A program made the position numbers and the translations under genes. Below the pieces are notes generated by a model, which worked only from the letters and a program-made list of their open reading frames with translations, was not told the origin of the DNA and searched no databases. A stretch of 55,000 bases of DNA from an uncultured Pseudomonadales bacterium (lineage in GTDB: Bacteria > Pseudomonadota > Gammaproteobacteria > Pseudomonadales > Balneatricaceae). Shown here piece by piece: positions 1-9,879 of the stretch; position 1 is the first letter of the stretch; each line of letters opens with the position of its first letter. Location of the stretch: positions 1 to 55,000 of the forward strand of contig CALJVT010000003.1 in NCBI GenBank assembly GCA_937773555.1, written 5' to 3'.

Positions 1-309
1 CATTTAATTACATCAACTGGCTTGGTAGGTTGGCCACAAGCTTGTTTTTTCGTTTAGTGGCTAAGTTGTGAAAGTTTTGGTGTTCATTTATTGAACAAGT
101 GGCTAAAAGCACTTTATTTATAATGTAATAACATGTATGCTTTAAGAGGTATTAGGAGATAAATATTTTTTTATCTGTTTAATTGCAGAAAAGTGAAACG
201 GGTATTGAAATAAAAAAAGTTTAGATACTTAGGTGTACTGATAAAGGTTTATAGTAAAAATTGGGCAATGCCAACCCTGCCAATTTTACACGAATTTAAA
301 TAGGGGGGC
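1..309. other. AT-rich leader region upstream of the ferritin-like gene
   Basis: I see no coding region here. The only clear structure is the 6-5-6 palindrome at 81-97, listed separately. The rest is AT-rich and probably holds the promoter of the ferritin-like gene. The left edge is cut by the window, so an upstream gene could end just outside. Confidence 0.4.
81..97. promoter_or_regulatory. Perfect inverted repeat, putative operator (copy 1)
   Basis: TGTTCATTTATTGAACA is a perfect 6-bp inverted repeat with a 5-bp spacer. The same palindrome, differing only in one spacer base, occurs at 34474-34490 upstream of an unrelated small gene. The flanks are also alike: TTTTG and a purine before it, a similar A/T-rich stretch after it. 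It looks like the site of a dimeric regulator. The protein that binds it is unknown. Confidence 0.5.
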
Positions 310-321
310 TTGGAGAAAAAA

Positions 322-765
322 TTGAAAATTATAGATAAGCTTAACCAAATAATGGAATTAGAACTAGCTGGTGTAGTGAGGTATACGCATTACTCATTGA
401 TGATTTATGGCTATAATCGCATTCCTATTGTGAGCTGGATGAAAAGTAATGCTATGGAGGGTTTAGAGCATGCCCATCGCGCTGGTGAAATGGTAACTTT
501 GTTGGGTGGGCACCCGTCGTTAAAGATTGGACCCTTGTTAGAAACTGAAAATCACGATATTGGCAATATTATGCGTGAGAGTTTGACCCATGAAAAAGAA
601 GCGTTAGCATGTTACTACGACCTAATGAAGCTTGCTGCAGAAGAGAGTAACGTTTTGATCGAAGAGTATGCGAGAGAAATGATTTCTTGTGAAGAGTTAC
701 ATCTGGACGAAGTTGATAAAATGTTAAGAAAGCCTGGTGACATTGAACAATTTAGTGGCGTTTAA
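322..765 (+). CDS. Ferritin-like / bacterioferritin-family protein
   Basis: A four-helix-bundle diiron protein of about 147 residues, the usual size for bacterioferritin; likely an iron store or iron-detoxifying oxidase in the cytoplasm. Visible metal-ligand candidates are an ELELAG helix near residue 14, a HAHR segment near 50, HEKEAL near 90 and CEELH near 124. When HAHR is aligned with HADR of bacterioferritin, the heme-ligand methionine is leucine, so haem binding is doubtful. I chose TTG at 322 because GGAG lies 6 bases before it; TTG at 310 is the alternative and would add four residues. No bacterioferritin-associated ferredoxin gene is adjacent. Confidence 0.8.
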   Translation: MKIIDKLNQIMELELAGVVRYTHYSLMIYGYNRIPIVSWMKSNAMEGLEHAHRAGEMVTLLGGHPSLKIGPLLETENHDIGNIMRESLTHEKEALACYYDLMKLAAEESNVLIEEYAREMISCEELHLDEVDKMLRKPGDIEQFSGV

Positions 766-789
766 TAAAGCCAGCTAGATACCCAGCAA

Positions 790-822
790 CGAGGTTAGAT
801 CACATCTAACCTCGTATTTTGT
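790..822 (+). terminator. Rho-independent terminator after the ferritin-like gene
   Basis: An 11-bp perfect stem (CGAGGTTAGAT with ATCTAACCTCG) around a 3-base loop, followed by TATTTTGT. It starts 25 bases after the stop codon. Confidence 0.8.
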
Positions 823-1412
823 ATGCCAGCCATACACAAGGCCATTAAGCTTTTCCTTTTCACTCATTTTTTTAGGGTTCTAAACAGGTTTCCAGTGGGA
901 TAGTCGGTACGTTATTGACTAGCCATGTATGGCTAGGAGTGCCCATCAGTTTGTTGCACTCGGTCTTGCTGGCAATTGTTAGCTGTGATTTGCTAGCAGA
1001 CCCCTGACTCATCAGTTAGTACTAAACTTAATTCTACTCATACCTTGTTGGTGGTTCATTGATCTTAGCTTGTGATTGATTATCAGTCTGCTAGAGCCTT
1101 TCAAACTTTCGTTAGATCTCTATCAGGCTAAAGGTCTATAGCCCACTAAGCCGCTATTTATTAATTTTCTAGTCGTATTTGATAGTAAAAACTAAGGGCC
1201 TGACAGATAGTCTGGTAGACTGCCTGAAATCTCGGCAACAATGACACGCTTCATTTAGGTATTAATTGCTGCTGATAACTTTATTAGTACTATTGTTTGA
1301 TTGGTTTTAAGTTCATATTCTTCGATGGGTTAGATGGGTTCATTAAATCCTGTCGCCCCAACTAATTATTCCTAAGGGCTAACGTACCGTTACCCGTAAA
1401 AGGCTTGCTATC
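823..1412. other. Gene-free region before tdk
   Basis: About 590 bases with no ORF I can support on either strand and no tRNA or recognised RNA. Stop codons are frequent in all frames. It may contain the tdk promoter, but I see no clear box. Confidence 0.4.
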
Positions 1413-1988
1413 GTGGCCCAACTTTATTTTTACTACTCGTCCATGAATGCTGGTAAATCTACGGCTTTATTGCAATCAGCTTATAACTACCAAGAGCGTG
1501 GCATGCGTCCGTTTATCATGTCGGCGGCATTAGATGACCGCTATGGCATCGGTAAAGTCACCTCCCGTATTGGCTTGGCTGCTGAGGCGCAACTGTTTAC
1601 TAATAAAGATGATTTGTTGAGCATTTTGCAAACTCAACACTCAAGTCAGCCTATTGATTGCACTCTTATTGATGAAAGCCAATTCTTAAGCCGTGAGCAA
1701 GTTAAACAGCTAACCCAGGTGGTAGACCACCTCGATATTCCAGTGTTATGTTATGGCATTCGTACGGATTTCAGAGGGGAACTATTTCCGGGTAGCCAAT
1801 ACTTGTTGGCTTGGGCTGATAAGTTGGTGGAACTGAAAACGGTGTGTCATTGTGGCCGCAAAGCGACCATGGTGGTTCGTACTGATGAGCATGGCGCTGT
1901 CATCAAAGACGGTGAACAAGTAGTGATTGGTGGTAACGACCAATACCAGTCACTCTGCCGTCGCCATTTTAGCCAACAGATGTGGTGA
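1413..1988 (+). CDS. tdk: Thymidine kinase (type II, Tdk)
   Basis: Phosphorylates thymidine to dTMP with ATP in nucleotide salvage. At 191 residues it has the usual length of bacterial type II thymidine kinase. The P-loop is SMNAGKST at residues 10-17, the Walker B-like DESQF is at 87-91, and the C-terminal zinc site is CHCGRK plus the terminal CRRHF. The start is GTG. It is a single gene, convergent with the small membrane protein downstream (12 bases between stops). Confidence 0.95.
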   Translation: MAQLYFYYSSMNAGKSTALLQSAYNYQERGMRPFIMSAALDDRYGIGKVTSRIGLAAEAQLFTNKDDLLSILQTQHSSQPIDCTLIDESQFLSREQVKQLTQVVDHLDIPVLCYGIRTDFRGELFPGSQYLLAWADKLVELKTVCHCGRKATMVVRTDEHGAVIKDGEQVVIGGNDQYQSLCRRHFSQQMW

Positions 1989-2000
1989 GCATAACAATAG

Positions 2001-2381
2001 TTAAACCAATTTATGGCCTAAGGCAAATTCATGCTGAATAGGGCGAGGTATAATTTTAGTAAATAGTATGGTCATGGCCACCCATGTCCATAAGGTTGCC
2101 ATTGTTGACGCCGCAGCAGGGGACATGACTAGGGTTGCTATTAAAAAATATTTCAGGGCTATTACTACCAAACACGTCCCTCCCATTAGGCTAAGGTCAT
2201 AAGCGATATGCTTTTTGAGGGCATGCCGGTTGTAGCCCAACTTAAGTATAATGGCAGTCATCATCAAGGTGACCACACTGCTCCAACTCCAAGGTAATAA
2301 AAACAACCAGCTTAGGTTTATACCGAGTCCACTAATTAACAACAGACCGACTTTGGGTGAGCTGAGAAAAGATTTCATCAT
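2001..2381 (-). CDS. Small multi-pass membrane protein, function unknown
   Basis: A 126-residue protein with three to four hydrophobic segments (about residues 10-28, 34-47, 65-88 and 92-109) and no motif I recognise. Two tandem ATG codons start it; either could be used. It stands alone, convergent with tdk and divergent from the hydrolase operon. It is clearly coding-like in composition, but I cannot assign a family. Confidence 0.6.
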   Translation of the reverse strand: MMKSFLSSPKVGLLLISGLGINLSWLFLLPWSWSSVVTLMMTAIILKLGYNRHALKKHIAYDLSLMGGTCLVVIALKYFLIATLVMSPAAASTMATLWTWVAMTILFTKIIPRPIQHEFALGHKLV

Positions 2382-2565
2382 GGTGTTCTGTTTCCTGTGT
2401 GCTGGGGTATCTTTTGAGCAGCTGCAAGTTTAACTGATGAGCTCAGTTTAACATCATCTGTGAGTAACAATTTAGCTAAAAATTGCTATACCTAGCAAAT
2501 AATCTAGTGGTATGTTGGGGTATATATGGGCTGTTTTAAAGGCTAAGTTATGGGAGTGGCAACAG

Positions 2566-4572
2566 ATGATGAACAACCTCGATTTTACCCACACTATTGA
2601 AGAGTGGACACATTTCTTAATTCCACTTGCAGATGGCACTCAGTTAGCTGCTAGAGCTTGGCTTCCCGTTAATGCTGTTAAGTCTCCCGCTCCTGCAATC
2701 TTAGAATATATTCCTTATAGAAAGCGTGATGGCACGGCTATTCGTGATGAGCAAATGCATCCTTATTGGGCGGGTTTTGGCTACGCCTGCATTCGCGTTG
2801 ATATGCGCGGTTGTGGTGAGTCTACAGGGCTAATGTTGGATGAATATCTACCACAAGAGCTTGATGACGCGGTAGAAGTGATCCAGTGGTTAGCGAGGCA
2901 GCCATGGTGTAGTGGAAAAGTGGGCATGATGGGCAAGTCTTGGGGTGGTTTTAACAGCCTCCAAGTAGCTGCAATGGCACCTACTGCTCTAAAAGCCATA
3001 GTGACTGTATGCTCTACTGATGATCGCTACGCAGATGACATTCATTACCGTGGTGGCGCACTATTGTTAGAAAATTTTAGCTGGGCCTCAACGATGGCCT
3101 GCTACATGGCCAAGGCGCCAGACCCACTATTATTGCCGAAAACTTGGCGCCAGCAGTGGTTGCATCGCCTTGAAAATATGCCATTTTTAGCCAAGGAATG
3201 GCTAGAACACAGTTACAAGGATGATTACTGGAAGCATGGCTCAATTAATGAAGATTATAGTTCTATAAAAGCTGCAGTCTATTGCATAGGCGGCTGGGGC
3301 GATTCTTATTCTGAAGCTATTCCGCGCATGATGGGTGGGTTAGCCTGCCCCAAAAAGGCTTTAATAGGCCCTTGGGCCCATAAATACCCTAATTATGCGT
3401 CACCTAAGCCAGAGGTAGACTTCTTAGGCGAAGCTAAACGCTGGTGGGACTACTGGCTAAAGGGTATTGATAACGGCATTATGGCAGAACCCACTATTGC
3501 AGCTTATATCCAAGATGGTGTGCCACCGCAGGCAGCATATGACGAGCGCCCAGGTGTTTGGGTAGAAGGCAATCAGTGGCCGATACAAAAAAACAGTATT
3601 GACTTACAACTAAGTTCATCTGGTCATTTAATAGAAACTAGTGGTGGTGGGCAGGCAAGTGTTAACAGCCCGCTAACAACTGGTGGGGCTAGCGGTGAAT
3701 ATTGTATTATCTGGTGTGGCCCAGACTTCCCTACAGATCAGCGCCAAGATGACGCCAATAGCCTGTGTTTTGATACGCAGGCAATGGCTGAAGCCGTTTC
3801 TATTTTAGGTGGTGCCGTATTTAAGGCCCGTGTTACCAGTGACCAAAACTGTGCGCAAATGATTTTACGCCTTTGCGATGTAGCCCCCGATGGCAGTAGC
3901 ACTCGCATTACCTATGGCGTGCTTAACTTGGCCATGCGTGGCGGCTTAGATGTTCCCAAACCGGTGATTGCCGGTGAATCTATGGATATCACTATAAAGT
4001 TGGATGATACGGGGTATGAAATACCGCAAGGCCATCAATTACGCTTGTCCATATCTACCGCTTATTTTCCCCTGCTATGGCCTGCAGCGCAAAAAGCTAA
4101 TTTGAGTTTAGACTTAAGTACAGCAACACTGACTATTCCATTGCATGACCGCACAGGCCAGCTAACACGAGATTTAGGTGAGGGTTATGTGTGTTCAGTC
4201 AATGAGACCCAAAGAATTAGGCCAGAAACACATACACGGGTTAGCCAAGTTAACGCTGCGGATGGTCGGCAGACGACCTTTATTGATGATGATTTTGGTG
4301 AATTCACGTTTACCGATCACAAGCTTACGGTGGGGGAGGTGTGCCATGAAGAACACTCAGTATTGCCCCAAAACCCACATTCTGCTGCTAGCTTTTGTAA
4401 ATGGCACTCGAAACAAGCCAGGCCGGGCTGGGAAATAGATGTTTACACTAGCCTTAAGGTTACCTGCGACGCAGATCATTTTTACCTCGATGCTAGTTTA
4501 GAAGCCATAGAGAATGGCCAGCAAGTGCACTTAAAAAACTGGAAAGAGAAAGTTTTAAGGGGCTTTGCATGA
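2566..4572 (+). CDS. CocE/NonD family (X-Pro dipeptidyl-peptidase S15-like) hydrolase
   Basis: An alpha/beta hydrolase of about 668 residues. The nucleophile elbow GKSWGG puts the serine at about residue 125, and a C-terminal jelly-roll (PepX_C-like) region follows from about residue 340. The family cleaves esters or amides such as cocaine, glutaryl-7-ACA or X-Pro peptides; the substrate here is unknown. I chose ATG at 2566 because GGGAG lies 9 bases before it and the family's N-terminal strand (VPLADGT-like, here IPLADGTQL) follows soon after; an upstream ATG at 2512 has no ribosome-binding site. There is no signal peptide, so it is probably cytoplasmic. Its stop overlaps the start of the next gene in ATGA, giving a translationally coupled operon of four genes. 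Confidence 0.85.
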   Translation: MMNNLDFTHTIEEWTHFLIPLADGTQLAARAWLPVNAVKSPAPAILEYIPYRKRDGTAIRDEQMHPYWAGFGYACIRVDMRGCGESTGLMLDEYLPQELDDAVEVIQWLARQPWCSGKVGMMGKSWGGFNSLQVAAMAPTALKAIVTVCSTDDRYADDIHYRGGALLLENFSWASTMACYMAKAPDPLLLPKTWRQQWLHRLENMPFLAKEWLEHSYKDDYWKHGSINEDYSSIKAAVYCIGGWGDSYSEAIPRMMGGLACPKKALIGPWAHKYPNYASPKPEVDFLGEAKRWWDYWLKGIDNGIMAEPTIAAYIQDGVPPQAAYDERPGVWVEGNQWPIQKNSIDLQLSSSGHLIETSGGGQASVNSPLTTGGASGEYCIIWCGPDFPTDQRQDDANSLCFDTQAMAEAVSILGGAVFKARVTSDQNCAQMILRLCDVAPDGSSTRITYGVLNLAMRGGLDVPKPVIAGESMDITIKLDDTGYEIPQGHQLRLSISTAYFPLLWPAAQKANLSLDLSTATLTIPLHDRTGQLTRDLGEGYVCSVNETQRIRPETHTRVSQVNAADGRQTTFIDDDFGEFTFTDHKLTVGEVCHEEHSVLPQNPHSAASFCKWHSKQARPGWEIDVYTSLKVTCDADHFYLDASLEAIENGQQVHLKNWKEKVLRGFA

Positions 4573-5510
4573 CCCCGTTAGATGAGCAGATACAGGCATT
4601 TGTTGATCAGAGTTTAGGCCATGACCCAGTGGATGCCACCAGAGCTAGTGCGCACGAGCAAAGGCAATGGTACAACGCCAAATGTAAAGAGATTGCAGCG
4701 CCGCTTGCTGATGGTATACAGGTGCAAGATGACACGATGTTGGGTTCTTGTGGGCATCTAGTGCCGGTAAGGCATTACCTTCATAAAGACCGAACTAACA
4801 TTGATCAAGCCAAGCAAATTGTATTTTTACACGGTGGTGGTTTTGTGGTGGGGAACTTAGATAGTCATCATGATATTTGTGGCCAGCTAGCGAAGGATAC
4901 GGGTTTTGATTTGGTGTCAGTAGATTACCGCTTAGCCCCCGAATATCAGTACCCAGATGATATTAACGATTGCCTAACTGTAGTGGATAATTTGTTAAAA
5001 AAAGGCCAAAAGTTAGTGTTAGTAGGAGACAGCGCGGGTGGCACTTTAAGTGCTTGTGTGGCTAATGCTCGCAAGCGCTATGTGGGCACCCAGTTATTGG
5101 GTCAGGTGTTAATCTACCCTTCCTTAACCTTTGGTGTGGATACGCCATCAATGACTGAGCATGCATTTGCACCATTACTAAGTAAAGAAGATATGGATTA
5201 TTACCTGCCAGTTCGCGTAGGGGGTGATTTGAGTATTATGGCTAGCCTGGGGGGTAATTTCATGCCCATGCAAACGCTAAACTATAGTGGGTTGCCAGTT
5301 ACGCATTTGTTTCCAGCGCAAATAGACCCGCTGCGAGACGACTGTGAACTCTATGCCCACGCTTTACAAGCAGCTAACGTAGAGGTAACTAACCATTTGG
5401 CCTTGGGGCAAGGTTTGGTGCATGGGCATTTGCGGGCCCGTAATATGAGTGACAAAGCGTCTGCTAATTTTCAGGCAATCTGTAGCGCAGTGAGGGATCT
5501 AGGCAAATGA
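4569..5510 (+). CDS. Alpha/beta hydrolase, hormone-sensitive-lipase (HSL/Abhydrolase_3) type
   Basis: A 313-residue carboxylesterase-like enzyme. The oxyanion-hole motif HGGGF is at 88-92 and the nucleophile elbow GDSAGG at 153-158 (Ser155). A likely acid lies in AQIDPLRDD (about 252-258) and a histidine in the C-terminal LVHGH. These are the hallmarks of the HSL family, which cleaves short-chain esters or lactones. It overlaps both neighbours by four bases (ATGA), so it is probably made in fixed ratio with the CocE-type hydrolase and the GMC oxidoreductase. The exact substrate cannot be read from sequence. Confidence 0.85.
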   Translation: MTPLDEQIQAFVDQSLGHDPVDATRASAHEQRQWYNAKCKEIAAPLADGIQVQDDTMLGSCGHLVPVRHYLHKDRTNIDQAKQIVFLHGGGFVVGNLDSHHDICGQLAKDTGFDLVSVDYRLAPEYQYPDDINDCLTVVDNLLKKGQKLVLVGDSAGGTLSACVANARKRYVGTQLLGQVLIYPSLTFGVDTPSMTEHAFAPLLSKEDMDYYLPVRVGGDLSIMASLGGNFMPMQTLNYSGLPVTHLFPAQIDPLRDDCELYAHALQAANVEVTNHLALGQGLVHGHLRARNMSDKASANFQAICSAVRDLGK

Positions 5511-7129
5511 AGCATGGGCTAAGTTATGACTATATTATTATCGGTGCAGGGTCTGCAGGCTGTGTGCTGGCTAATCGTTTAAGTGCAGATGCAAGTAGGT
5601 CAGTACTTTTGTTAGAAGCAGGCCCCAGTGATAAACGGTTTTATGTACAAATGCCCATCGGCTATGGCAAAACATTTTATCAATCTAAAGTGAACTGGAT
5701 GTACACTAGCCAAGCTAATTTAGGGCTTAATGGCCGCACTAGTTATTGGCCAAGAGGCAAGACCCTTGGTGGTTCCAGTTCTATTAATGCTATGGTTTAT
5801 GTGCGCGGTCATCAACACGATTTTGATGATTGGGAAAGGGCGGGGAACTCTGGCTGGAGTTATGACGATGTACTGCCCTATTTTAAACGGATGGAATCAT
5901 GGCAGCATGGCGGCAACGAGTTTAGGGGTGGCGATGGCCCGCTAAATGTTTCTGACGTATCAGCTAAACTTCATCCCTTGTGCAAACAGTTTGTTGCAGC
6001 AGGCCAAGCGCTTGGCTTTGATTACAATGCCGACATGAATGGGGAAAATCAGGAAGGTGTAGGTTACTATCAGCTCACTACACACCAAGGCCAGCGAATG
6101 TCTGCAGCCAGAGCCTATTTAAAACCGGCTCGACATCGGCCTAATTTAACAGTGATTTGCAATGCGTCAGTTGCGCGTATTGTGTTTTCAGGTAAGCGTG
6201 CCGTAGGGGTAGAGTATCGCCACCAACATAAAATCCATTACGCCAACGCCACAAAAGAAATCATCCTTAGCGCTGGCGCTGTTAATTCACCACAATTATT
6301 GCAACTGTCGGGTGTAGGCCCAAGCCAGATATTACAAAAGGCTGGGGTTGAACAAGTGCATGAGAGCCCCGCAGTTGGGCAACATTTGCAGGATCACATT
6401 GGCCATAGCTATTTTTACCGGTCTAGCCAAGCTACATTAAATCAGCAGCTACACCCTTGGTGGGGAAAATTATGGCAAGGGGTTCGTTATGTGCTTACGC
6501 GAGGGGGGCCTTTAAGCTTAAGTATTAATCAAGCTGGGGGGTTTGTGCACACGCGCAAGGGCTTAGATCGGCCTAATATTCAATTGTATTTTTCTCCATT
6601 GAGCTATACTAAAGCCCCTTTAGGTGAACGGCCCATGATGAACCCAGACCCTTTTCCTGCCTACGTATTAGGGGTTTCTAATTGCCGGGTTCGGTCTGAA
6701 GGGGAAATTAACATTACCTCTAATGACCCTAAAAAACCGCCTGCCATTGAACCTAATTACCTAACCCATAAGGACGAAGTGCAAGACCTGTTGGAAGGTG
6801 TTAAGTTAATTCGCAAGCTCGCTGGAACCTCGCCATTGCAAGCCATTACCTTGGATGAAATGCGACCGGGGGTAGAGTGCAATACAGATGCTCAATTAAT
6901 TGAGGATATTCGTAATAATGCAGACACTGTATTCCACCCCTGCGGTACCTGTCGTATGGGCCCAGACCCACTGGATAATGTGGTAGATAGTGAACTTAAG
7001 GTTCATGGTTTACAGGGTTTGAGAGTAGTGGACGCATCTATTTTCCCCAATGTGGTTTGTGGCAATATTAATGCCACCACCATCATGGTAGGTGAAAAAG
7101 CCGCCGATTTAATTTTATCTGATCTTTAA
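5507..7129 (+). CDS. GMC-family FAD-dependent oxidoreductase (choline/alcohol dehydrogenase-like)
   Basis: A 540-residue flavoprotein that should oxidise an alcohol group. The N-terminal dinucleotide fold GAGSAGCVLANRL is at about 13-25, the GMC signature region GKTLGGSSSINAM at about 85-97, and the active-site histidine region FHPCGTCRMG near 482. The C-terminal GNINATTIMVGEKAAD matches the family's second FAD-contact region. The length is normal. It is called choline dehydrogenase-like by similarity, but no betaine genes are nearby, and it sits third in an operon with two hydrolases and an enolase-superfamily enzyme. A different alcohol released by those hydrolases is more likely. Confidence 0.88.
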   Translation: MKHGLSYDYIIIGAGSAGCVLANRLSADASRSVLLLEAGPSDKRFYVQMPIGYGKTFYQSKVNWMYTSQANLGLNGRTSYWPRGKTLGGSSSINAMVYVRGHQHDFDDWERAGNSGWSYDDVLPYFKRMESWQHGGNEFRGGDGPLNVSDVSAKLHPLCKQFVAAGQALGFDYNADMNGENQEGVGYYQLTTHQGQRMSAARAYLKPARHRPNLTVICNASVARIVFSGKRAVGVEYRHQHKIHYANATKEIILSAGAVNSPQLLQLSGVGPSQILQKAGVEQVHESPAVGQHLQDHIGHSYFYRSSQATLNQQLHPWWGKLWQGVRYVLTRGGPLSLSINQAGGFVHTRKGLDRPNIQLYFSPLSYTKAPLGERPMMNPDPFPAYVLGVSNCRVRSEGEINITSNDPKKPPAIEPNYLTHKDEVQDLLEGVKLIRKLAGTSPLQAITLDEMRPGVECNTDAQLIEDIRNNADTVFHPCGTCRMGPDPLDNVVDSELKVHGLQGLRVVDASIFPNVVCGNINATTIMVGEKAADLILSDL

Positions 7130-7144
7130 TAGGTATAACTGAAA

Positions 7145-8254
7145 ATGAAAATTATCAGCATAGAAACCTTTACCAATGAATACATGGGCTTGCTGCGTTT
7201 GCGCACTGACACTGGTGAAGAAGGTTGGGGCCAAACCTGCACCTATAATTCAGACATCACAGCCCAAGTAGTGCACCGGCAAGTGGCGCCCCATGTCATG
7301 GGTTTAGACGCGAACAATATTATGGGGTTAGGTCAGTTGGTGTTGGAGCGGGAGCACAAGTTCCCTGGCAGCTATCTGTATCGTGCACTGTGTGGTCTAG
7401 ATACCGCATTATGGGACATACATGCTAAACGTGAGGGCAAAAGTGTATGCCAATTGTTAGGTGGCACGGCAAGTTCTGTCCCCGTTTACGCCTCTAGCAT
7501 GCAGCGTGAAATTACACCAGAAGCAGAGGCAGAACGGTTTTTGGCGCTCAAAGAAGAGTTTGGCCATACGTCTTTTAAGTTTCGGGTCGGTCAGGAATGC
7601 GGTCATGATATTGATCAATGGCCTGGGCGCACAGAAGCTATTGTGAAGCGTGTGCGAGAGCAGCTAGGCGATGACGTGACCTTGTTGGTTGATGCTAATA
7701 GTGCATACACGCCAGCGAAGGCCATTGAGGTGGGGCGTATGTTACAAGACTATGGTGTTAGCCACTTTGAAGAGCCTTGCCCCTATTGGCAGCCAGATTG
7801 GACACGCGAAGTAACAGAGGCCTTAGATATTGATGTTACTGGTGGTGAGCAAGATAACGATCTACGCATATGGCAGCATATGGTAGACACTAAGGTGGTG
7901 GATATTGTGCAACCTGATGTGTGCTATATGGGCGGTATTACGCGCACTTTAGAAGTGGCCTCTATCGCCCAAAAAGCTAACATACCGGTCACCCTCCATT
8001 GCGCTAACTTATCTTTAGTGACCTTATTTTCGGCGCACATTATGGCGGCTATTCCAAACGCAGGTAAATACCTTGAGTTTTCTATTGAGGGTCTAGATTA
8101 TTACCCTTGGCAAGCCAATATTTTCAAACCTAATTTTGATATTCAACATGGCGAACTCATCATGCCCCATAAGCCGGGCTGGGGCATCGAATTAGACGCA
8201 GAATGGTTATCACGGGCTGACCACAAAGTAAGCTATTGTGGTGATCGATTTTAG
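7145..8254 (+). CDS. Mandelate racemase / muconate lactonizing enzyme family protein (enolase superfamily)
   Basis: A 369-residue TIM-barrel enzyme. The acid/base motif is K145-x-R147 in SFKFRVG rather than the common K-x-K. Metal ligands are D183 (VDANS), E209 (FEEP) and E235 (GGEQ), and the D258/H285 pair (QPD, LHCAN) resembles the mandelate racemase subgroup. Family members dehydrate sugar acids or racemise hydroxy acids by proton abstraction next to a carboxylate. It starts 15 bases after the GMC gene, last in the operon, and converges on the ABC transporter genes with an 8-base gap. The substrate is unassigned. Confidence 0.85.
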   Translation: MKIISIETFTNEYMGLLRLRTDTGEEGWGQTCTYNSDITAQVVHRQVAPHVMGLDANNIMGLGQLVLEREHKFPGSYLYRALCGLDTALWDIHAKREGKSVCQLLGGTASSVPVYASSMQREITPEAEAERFLALKEEFGHTSFKFRVGQECGHDIDQWPGRTEAIVKRVREQLGDDVTLLVDANSAYTPAKAIEVGRMLQDYGVSHFEEPCPYWQPDWTREVTEALDIDVTGGEQDNDLRIWQHMVDTKVVDIVQPDVCYMGGITRTLEVASIAQKANIPVTLHCANLSLVTLFSAHIMAAIPNAGKYLEFSIEGLDYYPWQANIFKPNFDIQHGELIMPHKPGWGIELDAEWLSRADHKVSYCGDRF

Positions 8255-8262
8255 GCCAAATG

Positions 8263-9879
8263 TCAGGCGTCTGCAGCAGCCCGTTGCTGTTGCAGTTGAG
8301 TTAACCAATCTGGGTCCATCTCAGGTACAGATGACAAGAGTAGCTCAGTGTACTCAGGGAAAGGTGCGGTAAAGATCTCTTCTTTACCGCCTTGCTCTAC
8401 TACTTTTCCTTGGTACATTACCACTACTTGGTCAGCAATGGCACGCACTGTAGCGATGTCGTGGGTAATGAAAATGTAGGTAATACCCAGTTCTTTTTGT
8501 AACCGTAAAAGCAGCTTTAGAATACCCTCTTGTACAATTTGGTCTAACGCCGATGTTACTTCATCGCAGATAATGAGTTCTGGCTCTGCGGCTAAGGCAC
8601 GTGCAATACAAATGCGCTGCTTTTGGCCACCAGACAGCTCACTTGGATAACGCTCTAAAAAGCTCTCGTCCAATTCAATAAGGTGTAATAACTGCATGAT
8701 CCTTTGATCTTGAGCTTGGCCTGTTAAACCCAAGTAAAAGTGTAATGGCCTACCAATAATATCCCTTACCGTATGCCGAGGATTCATGGCAGTGTCTGCC
8801 ATTTGATAGATCATTTGGATTGATTGTAATTGCTTTTTGGAGCGGTTTTTTAGAGCCGCTGGCAAGTCATTGCCATTAAAAGTTATATTGCCTTCTAGTG
8901 GGGGTAGTAAGCCAGTAATTACCCGAGCCGTGGTAGATTTACCCGAACCTGACTCGCCCACAACAGCCAGTGTTTGCCCGCGAGGTACTTTAATATTGAT
9001 ATTATTGAGTACCTTAACGCTCTTTCCATAGCTTGCGTGCACATGATTAATTTCAAGCACAGTATCAATGGCTGGTTGTGGTGGTTTTTCTATGGATCGA
9101 ACCGCCCAAAGGGATTGGGTATAGGTCTCTTTAGGGTTAGCCATCATTTGCCGTGTCGGTGCATCCTCAACGGTTTCACCATAGCGCAGTACTTTGATGG
9201 CGTCGGCCATTTGCGCCACCACAGCTAAATCGTGGGTGATGTAAATAGCTGCTGTGTTGTACTTTTCCACAATAGTTCGCATAGCAGTGAGTACTTCAAC
9301 TTGCGTGGTCACGTCTAGGGCTGTAGTGGGCTCGTCAAAGATGATTAGGTCGGGTCTTGATGACATGGCCATAGCGGTCATTACCCGCTGCAATTGGCCT
9401 CCAGAGACCTGGTGTGGGTAACGTTGGCCGATGTGCTCAGGGTCTGGCAGTTGCAGGTCTCTGTAGAGTTCAATTGCATCTTCTTTAGCGGTTTCAATGT
9501 CTGAAATGCCATGGGACACGGTGGACTCTATGGTTTGGTTAATAAGGCGATGGGCTGGATTAAATGAAGCAGCCGCTGATTGAGCCACATAGGCAATACG
9601 TGATCCATGTAAATTTCTAAGCTCAGCGTGGTTTAACTTTAATAGGTCAATGCCATCGAACTCTATGGAACCCCCCACAATTTTACAGCCTGGGCGTGCA
9701 AACCCCATAGCCGCTAGGCCCAGAGTAGATTTTCCAGCGCCAGACTCGCCAATGAGGCCTAGTATCTCACCTCGCTTTAAGGTGATATCAACGCCATTGA
9801 TAATGTGATGCCAACGATCATCACTGTAACCATCGATGCGCACATCACGCATGGTGAGTAAAACGTCATTAGTGCTCAT
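8263..9879 (-). CDS. Dpp/Opp-type ABC transporter, fused double ATPase (DppD-DppF-like)
   Basis: Two ABC domains in one chain of about 538 residues, powering import of peptides, opines or similar solutes. Domain 1 has Walker A GESGAGKST near residue 45, signature VSGGQLQRV and Walker B LIIFDEPT. Domain 2 has GESGSGKST, LSGGQKQRI and LIICDEVT. Both have switch histidines (THD). I prefer ATG at 9879; in-frame GTG codons at 9891 and 9882 would extend it. It overlaps the end of the permease gene, so the transporter genes are co-translated. The facing catabolic operon suggests this system imports its substrate. Confidence 0.9.
   Translation of the reverse strand: MSTNDVLLTMRDVRIDGYSDDRWHHIINGVDITLKRGEILGLIGESGAGKSTLGLAAMGFARPGCKIVGGSIEFDGIDLLKLNHAELRNLHGSRIAYVAQSAAASFNPAHRLINQTIESTVSHGISDIETAKEDAIELYRDLQLPDPEHIGQRYPHQVSGGQLQRVMTAMAMSSRPDLIIFDEPTTALDVTTQVEVLTAMRTIVEKYNTAAIYITHDLAVVAQMADAIKVLRYGETVEDAPTRQMMANPKETYTQSLWAVRSIEKPPQPAIDTVLEINHVHASYGKSVKVLNNINIKVPRGQTLAVVGESGSGKSTTARVITGLLPPLEGNITFNGNDLPAALKNRSKKQLQSIQMIYQMADTAMNPRHTVRDIIGRPLHFYLGLTGQAQDQRIMQLLHLIELDESFLERYPSELSGGQKQRICIARALAAEPELIICDEVTSALDQIVQEGILKLLLRLQKELGITYIFITHDIATVRAIADQVVVMYQGKVVEQGGKEEIFTAPFPEYTELLLSSVPEMDPDWLTQLQQQRAAADA

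Noticed and set aside
2251-2433. 60-codon open frame on the + strand
   Set aside because: It is antisense to the small membrane protein gene, and its composition follows that gene's codons.
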